Source of the DNA: an uncultured Magnetococcales bacterium
GTDB taxonomy: Bacteria > Pseudomonadota > Magnetococcia > Magnetococcales > Magnetaquicoccaceae
NCBI GenBank assembly: GCA_903913345.1
Contig: CAIWLA010000233.1
Location: 1-20,523 of the forward strand
Reading direction: 5' to 3'
DNA length: 20,523 nucleotides
Numbering within the stretch: position 1 is the stretch's first letter; every line of letters begins with the position of its first letter. The notes under the pieces were generated by a model. The model did no database searches and had not been told where the DNA came from. It worked only from the letters and a program-made list of their open reading frames with translations. This document shows, piece after piece, positions 16,295 to 20,523 of this stretch. Position numbers and translations under genes: made by a program.

Positions 16295-19048
16295 ATGTTG
16301 CAGCGATTCCCCATCACTCTGAAGGCCCTCCTTGCCACTGCCCTGGTGGGTATGACCACCTGGGCAGTGCTGGACCATTGGCAGACCAGCCATTTGCAGA
16401 CCATCTTTCAAGAGCGGTTGAAGGAGGTGGTTGGGGAAAAGACGGAGATCAATCGGATCGTGTTTGATCAACACATCCGTATGCATCATCAGGCGGTCAA
16501 TCTGCTGGCCGCACAAAGGAGTTTGCTGGAATATCTGGAACAGCGGGATGCCCTCCGTCCGGCGGATCGGTTGGTGGAGGGGGCGGCACACGCCGGCCAT
16601 GCAGCGGACCACTCCGCAGAGGCTGGCGTGGCGCGCCCCTACACCCGAATCCTCTTTCACAATGATCCGCCTGTCTGGCTGCCCAAGCCATCGGTGTTGC
16701 GCAGCATGATTCCTTTGCGCTATGTCCTGCTCATGGATGTCAATGGCCAGGTGCGGGAGGTCTTTCAGGGCCAACAGGAACCACCGCCTCCGGATCTCCT
16801 GACCCCCCTGCCCCTGTTGCGTCAGTTGAGCCATGGGCAACCTTTTATCACCTCGGTGGATGGCACCCTCTTTTTGCTCACCTCGGAAGAGGTGTTGGGA
16901 CGGGATGGTCAACCGAAGGCCATGGTCATGCTGGCCTCGCCTTTGGACGGGGCCTTTTTGGCCAACTCCCAAGGATTGGGTGGACAATATACGGGTATTG
17001 TTGCCCTGCTGGAAGGGAGCCAACAACGCATCGTTGCCAGCAACAGGCCGCAAATTGCCCCGCCCGGTGCCCCATTAAAGCAGTTGTTAGGCTCCTATCT
17101 CGTCGCTGGCCAATCTTTTTTTGACTATGGAGCCTCCGACCTTCTGTTGCAACTGATCACCCTGGTCTCCTCGGAATCCTTTGACTCGCTGACCCATTCC
17201 ATCTTGCAGGTGGAACGGCAACAACGTCTGATCGGGGCCTCGGTGCTGATACTGGTCTGCCTGCTCATCCTGTTGTGGGTGACCCACACCATCCGGCAGG
17301 TGACCCATGAAATCATGGATTTTTCCACCAATGTGCTGGGCAGCCAACCCGAAGAGAGTCGCACGCGGGATGAATTGTCCATATTGCGTGAACGGTTTCA
17401 CTCGTTGACCCGGGAAATCATCCAGACGCGCGACAATTTGCAGGCTGAACTGGAAGAACGCAAACGGGCGGAATGGGAGGTACGCAAACTCTCCCAGGCC
17501 GTCGAACAGAGTCCGGCGGCGGTGATGATCTGCGATTTGACCGGAAAAATCACCTATGTGAACAAGCAATTTACCCGTCTGACCGGCTATGGGGCGGAGG
17601 AGGTGTTGGGACAAAATCCGCGATTTCTGCAATCCGGGGAGACCCCGGCCTCCGTCTATCAAGATTTATGGAAAACCATCTCCAGCGGCAAGGTTTGGCA
17701 TGGCGAGTTGCACAATCGGCGCAAGGATGGCTCTGTCTATTGGGAGTTGAACACCATTTCCCACATCCGTGCCCCGGAACCGGGCCGACCGGCGGGTTCC
17801 ACAACCCCGGAATCCGCCGCCATGGCCACCTTTTATCTGGCCATCAAGGAGGACATTTCACCGCGCATTGCCATGGAGAGGGCACTGCAACAGGCCAAGG
17901 AGGCCGCCGAGACCGTCAACCAGGTCAAAAATGATTTTCTGTCCAATATTTCCCACGAATTGCGTACACCGCTCAGCACCATCGCCGGTTGCGCCTCGGT
18001 GATGCTGGATATGGAACTGGGCGAGTTGAACAAGATCCAAAAGCGGTATTTGTACAATATTCAAAGCAGCACCGAACGTCTCTCTCTCCTCATTTCCGAC
18101 CTGCTGGATCTCTCCAAGGTCAACAGTGAGCAATTCACCCTGGAAAAGAGTTTTTTTGATCTGCCCGCCCTGGTCAAAGGGTTGGGCGAGGCGATGATCG
18201 AGCCGATCGAGGCAAAAGGGTTGCAGTTTTCCGGTCAGATGGAGGCGGACATCCCCGAACGGGTCAAGGGGGATCCGATCCGTTTGCGGCAAATCCTGAT
18301 GCATGTCTTGCGCAATGCGGTCAAGTTTACCCAGGAGGGACGGATCACGCTGACCGTCAAACGGGATGCCAACTGGTGCCGCGAACCGGGAACAGTCTGC
18401 TTTACGGTGACGGATACGGGCATTGGCATTCCAGAGGAGAAGCAGCAGACCATTTTTGATCTGTTCACCCAGGTGGACACCTCCTCCTCGCGGCGTTATG
18501 AAGGGACCGGATTGGGACTGACCATTGCCAAACGCTTGATTGAATTGATGGGGGGCATCATTCGTCTCGACAGTCGGATCAATGAAGGTTCCGTCTTTAC
18601 CATTACCATTCCGTTCGATTTACCCCCGCCAGAGGTGGGCGCGGCGATGACCTCCCCGTTGCCCCTGGGACTGAAGACAGCGGTGATTGGCAAAAATCCG
18701 GTCAATCGACTGATCTTGAAAAAATTATTGGTTTCTTTGGGTCTGGAAGTCAGTGAACTCGGTCACTGTCAAACCCCCGGTGAATTACAGGAAAAGGTGC
18801 AAAAGGAGACCTGGGATTTTGTCTGTCTGGAGTGTATCGGCACGGGAGTCGGTGGAGCGGAAGAGATCGCACGCATTCGCGCCGAGACCGCCCTGGCCGA
18901 ACTGCCCATCATTTTGTTCAGCAATCTACCGCCGGAACAGCGGGAACGGATGGAACAGATTCCGGGGGTCTATTGCCTGGATCGTCCCATGCAACGAACG
19001 CAACTGTGCAAAATTGTGCGCCAGGCCATCCGTTCAGAGCCGGGATGA
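16295..19048 (+). CDS. Membrane sensor hybrid-type histidine kinase with degenerate receiver
   Basis: The 917-residue protein has a first membrane helix (about 8-26), a large periplasmic sensor (about 30-310), and a second helix (about 312-331). A signalling helix leads to a PAS domain (about 400-490; AVEQSPAAVMICD, then LTGYGAEEVLGQNP). The dimerisation domain has the phospho-acceptor His554 in NISHELRTPLS. The ATPase domain shows Asn674 (N box), DTGIGIP (707-713) and GTGLGL (738-743). The tail (about 793-912) folds like a receiver, but the acidic pair is GKN, the phospho-Asp position is Glu846 and the conserved Lys is Arg897. It is therefore unlikely to accept phosphate. AGGAGG sits 15 bases before this ATG, unusually far, but no closer start is seen. 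The cognate regulator is not in the window. Confidence 0.93.
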   Translation: MLQRFPITLKALLATALVGMTTWAVLDHWQTSHLQTIFQERLKEVVGEKTEINRIVFDQHIRMHHQAVNLLAAQRSLLEYLEQRDALRPADRLVEGAAHAGHAADHSAEAGVARPYTRILFHNDPPVWLPKPSVLRSMIPLRYVLLMDVNGQVREVFQGQQEPPPPDLLTPLPLLRQLSHGQPFITSVDGTLFLLTSEEVLGRDGQPKAMVMLASPLDGAFLANSQGLGGQYTGIVALLEGSQQRIVASNRPQIAPPGAPLKQLLGSYLVAGQSFFDYGASDLLLQLITLVSSESFDSLTHSILQVERQQRLIGASVLILVCLLILLWVTHTIRQVTHEIMDFSTNVLGSQPEESRTRDELSILRERFHSLTREIIQTRDNLQAELEERKRAEWEVRKLSQAVEQSPAAVMICDLTGKITYVNKQFTRLTGYGAEEVLGQNPRFLQSGETPASVYQDLWKTISSGKVWHGELHNRRKDGSVYWELNTISHIRAPEPGRPAGSTTPESAAMATFYLAIKEDISPRIAMERALQQAKEAAETVNQVKNDFLSNISHELRTPLSTIAGCASVMLDMELGELNKIQKRYLYNIQSSTERLSLLISDLLDLSKVNSEQFTLEKSFFDLPALVKGLGEAMIEPIEAKGLQFSGQMEADIPERVKGDPIRLRQILMHVLRNAVKFTQEGRITLTVKRDANWCREPGTVCFTVTDTGIGIPEEKQQTIFDLFTQVDTSSSRRYEGTGLGLTIAKRLIELMGGIIRLDSRINEGSVFTITIPFDLPPPEVGAAMTSPLPLGLKTAVIGKNPVNRLILKKLLVSLGLEVSELGHCQTPGELQEKVQKETWDFVCLECIGTGVGGAEEIARIRAETALAELPIILFSNLPPEQRERMEQIPGVYCLDRPMQRTQLCKIVRQAIRSEPG

Positions 19049-19107
19049 CCGTTGGACCACAGGGGCACCCTCGCCCAGGCTCCACTCCATGGATGAGGCG
19101 GGTTGCC

Positions 19108-19782
19108 ATGGCCGATGACCGATTGCGCATGATACGGATCATGGCACTCATCCTGTCCGTGCTGCCCGCCGGGGAATCCCTGGCACGGGAATCCCCGGTC
19201 TGCCCCCCAACGGACAAAATCGTGACCGTGGAGGTCCGTTTTGACCAGGCCCAGCCGTTTGTGGACGACAGCCAATCCCGATCCTGGATCCAGGGGAGGG
19301 CACGCGCGCTCCATCACCCCATCGGTCTGACTGTCTCCCGACTGGCCCACACCTTGACGGCCCAATTCGAAACCGGTTCCACGGCAGACCACCAAAGGCA
19401 ATGTGTCACGCTGCGATCCGTCTCTCTGGCATTGGGTTATCCCAGCACCCGGATTTATATTGCCAATGAGTATCGACCAGGGAGTTGCGCATACCAGGCC
19501 ATCCATCGGCACGAAATGGAACATGTGCGCATTCTCAATCATTTCCAGGAAAAGGTCTTGCCCATCTGGCGCGCCCATCTGCATACTCTCGTCCAGGCCT
19601 ACGAGCGGAAACCCCTCTTGAGTACGGAGCCGCACAAGACGCAACAACAGGTGTTGCATGAACTGGATCAGGCGGTACGCAAAGAGATTCAGCACTTGGA
19701 CAAAGAGCAGAAGGCCGCGCAGGCCGCCATCGATACGCCCCAAAACTATGCCAAGGTACGGGCCAGTTGCCCACAATGGTAA
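19108..19782 (+). CDS. Secreted protein with HExxH motif, unknown family
   Basis: The 224-residue product starts at ATG 19108, with GAGG 9 bases upstream. Other in-frame ATGs lie at 19093, 19129 and 19141. A signal peptide is likely (basic MADDRLRMIR, hydrophobic IMALILSVLPAG, cleavage near SLA-RE). The mature part has four cysteines (32, 99, 127, 221) that could form disulfides. It carries IYIANEYRPGSCAYQAIHRHEMEHVRILNHF, where HEMEH (135-139) is a zincin-type HExxH. Similar GSCAY...HExxHV proteins are known to me as uncharacterised alphaproteobacterial envelope proteins, and a metal site or peptidase activity is inferred only from the motif. The C-terminus (about 170-215) is a charged, probably coiled helix. 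It lies 59 bases downstream of the kinase on the same strand. Confidence 0.75.
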   Translation: MADDRLRMIRIMALILSVLPAGESLARESPVCPPTDKIVTVEVRFDQAQPFVDDSQSRSWIQGRARALHHPIGLTVSRLAHTLTAQFETGSTADHQRQCVTLRSVSLALGYPSTRIYIANEYRPGSCAYQAIHRHEMEHVRILNHFQEKVLPIWRAHLHTLVQAYERKPLLSTEPHKTQQQVLHELDQAVRKEIQHLDKEQKAAQAAIDTPQNYAKVRASCPQW

Positions 19783-19800
19783 TCATCCCTGGAACCCGTC

Positions 19801-19818
19801 ACCGGCCAGGATGCCGGT
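19801..19818 (+). terminator. Short hairpin after HExxH gene, weak terminator candidate
   Basis: ACCGGC (19801-19806) and GCCGGT (19813-19818) form a 6-bp stem with a six-base loop, 19 bases after the stop at 19782. No T-tract follows, so it is doubtful as an intrinsic terminator. The rest of the 258-base gap to the next gene shows no further clear feature apart from the ribosome site at its end. Confidence 0.3.
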
Positions 19819-20040
19819 CAACGAGCCAGTTCCTGGAGATAATTATTGCAACCATTGGATTCGCCATTCGTTTTTTGTATCAACCCCATTCGGGGAGAGA
19901 AAAATTCCGGTCACAGTGCAATAAAAGGCTTTGAAAAGGAGACGGTTTCAGGCATTGTTCTGCACAGGAAGGGAAGAGGGCGAAAAGATCGTTTGCCGTG
20001 GAAAAGGCACAGACGTTCAATCAGAACAAGGAGATAACAA

Positions 20041-20523
20041 ATGAATGGGAGCAGGATAAAACAGGGGTTTGTTTTGGCTTTTTTTGTGGCCAGCGGGATG
20101 GCGGTCGGCATGGCTGGCGTTGGCCTGGCGGTGGCGGGCGATCCGCAAGAGGCCACAACGGGTCAAGAGGTGGCCGCACCGGAGACAACGAGTGGTTCTC
20201 AGCACGATGCCCATCCACCGGCGCAGGCTCACGGTGCCATGGATGGCCAACAGGGGTCGCACGGAATGGGCAACCCGAACGGTCCGGGCTGGATGGGCGG
20301 ACCGGGCTATCCAGTCAATCCGGGCATGATGGGTGGACAGAACGGTCCAGCCATGATGGGCGGACAGAACGGTCCAGCCATGATGGGCAGACAGAACGGT
20401 CCAGCCATGATGGGCAGACAAAATGGCCCAGGCATGATGGGCGGACAGAACGGTCCGGGCATGATGGGCAGACAAAATGGCCCAGGCATGATGGGCGGAC
20501 AGAACGGTCCGGGCATGATGGGC
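20041..20523 (+). CDS. Secreted Met-rich tandem-repeat protein, truncated by window end
   Basis: An open frame starts at ATG 20041, with AAGGAG 7 bases upstream, and continues to the last base (161 codons so far). It has a signal peptide (basic NGSRIKQG, hydrophobic FVLAFFVASGMAVGMAGVGLAVAG). A Thr/Glu/His-containing linker follows (including HDAHPPAQAHG), then GMGNPNGPGWMGGPGYPVNP. From 20326 the protein is a run of nine-residue units MMG(G/R)QNGP(A/G). The product is periplasmic or secreted and lacks Cys in the visible part. Methionine pairs with scattered His are typical of copper- or silver-binding proteins, so a metal-binding role is a reasonable guess. A structural low-complexity role is the alternative. 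I do not recognise the family. Confidence 0.8.
   Translation, partial: MNGSRIKQGFVLAFFVASGMAVGMAGVGLAVAGDPQEATTGQEVAAPETTSGSQHDAHPPAQAHGAMDGQQGSHGMGNPNGPGWMGGPGYPVNPGMMGGQNGPAMMGGQNGPAMMGRQNGPAMMGRQNGPGMMGGQNGPGMMGRQNGPGMMGGQNGPGMMG
20326..20523 (+). repeat. 27-bp tandem repeat array, seven full units plus a partial one
   Basis: Units begin with ATGATGGGC at 20326, 20353, 20380, 20407, 20434, 20461, 20488 and 20515, each 27 bases apart, and the last is cut by the window end. Units encode MMG(G/R)QNGP(A/G) in frame. Variation is block-like (CAGAACGGT versus CAAAATGGC), suggesting growth by unequal exchange of one- or two-unit blocks. Confidence 0.95.

Noticed and set aside
19846..20037. Small plus-strand frame of 63 codons before the Met-rich gene
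   Set aside because: It has no ribosome site and a composition like noncoding DNA, and it would end just at the ribosome site of the next gene; it is more likely the leader region.
20307..20516. Minus-strand frame with repeated PFCPPIMPG units
   Set aside because: It is the antisense reading of the 27-bp repeats and lacks a ribosome site; the plus-strand frame has a start, signal peptide and ribosome site.
20326..20523. CRISPR-like array
   Set aside because: Units are contiguous 27-bp tandem copies without unique spacers, and they stay in frame within an exported protein.

Overview
The window is a densely packed, high-GC bacterial chromosome segment. The gene content points to Pseudomonadota. 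The linkage plsY, outer-envelope gene, dprA, topA, together with a DUF3576-type lipoprotein, is typical of Alphaproteobacteria and of deep-branching relatives such as Magnetococcia. I infer that placement from gene order and protein style; there is no rRNA gene to confirm it. No tRNA, rRNA, CRISPR array or complete insertion sequence was seen, and no stretch over 300 bases lacks a gene.

Layout, left to right. At the left edge, on the minus strand, lies a transposase-type helix-turn-helix gene. It breaks frame at a run of nine T and continues in another frame off the window. Next come a strong terminator and a 64-residue zinc-ribbon membrane protein. Then a minus-strand arginine pair (argD, argF) follows a sulfur-relay pair (tusA, dsrE2-like), with a strong intrinsic terminator between the two pairs. 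A plus-strand orphan membrane-anchored protein sits divergent from tusA. A DUF3576-like lipoprotein lies in the gap after topA, and its promoter region carries three 15-bp direct repeats. The minus-strand cluster plsY, secreted protein, dprA, topA runs from 10494 to 5397. plsY carries an apparent one-base insertion; correcting it restores the conserved C-terminus and a four-base ATGA overlap with the next gene. ssb follows on the plus strand.

Between ssb and citrate synthase (gltA) sits a two-gene minus-strand cassette. It encodes an OLD/RecF-like AAA ATPase and a DUF4276 (TOPRIM-like) protein and is the best candidate here for a defence or DNA-transaction system. To the right, a plus-strand cluster encodes a dynamin-like GTPase with two membrane segments, a large sensor histidine kinase ending in a degenerate receiver domain, and a secreted protein with an HExxH motif. 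The window ends inside a secreted, methionine-rich protein built from 27-bp (9-residue) tandem repeats.

Functionally, most genes are housekeeping: arginine synthesis, sulfur transfer, DNA topology, DNA uptake and recombination, phospholipid synthesis and the TCA cycle. Accessory interest lies in the AAA/DUF4276 pair, the dynamin/kinase/HExxH cluster, the Met-rich repeat protein, and the two frame disruptions.
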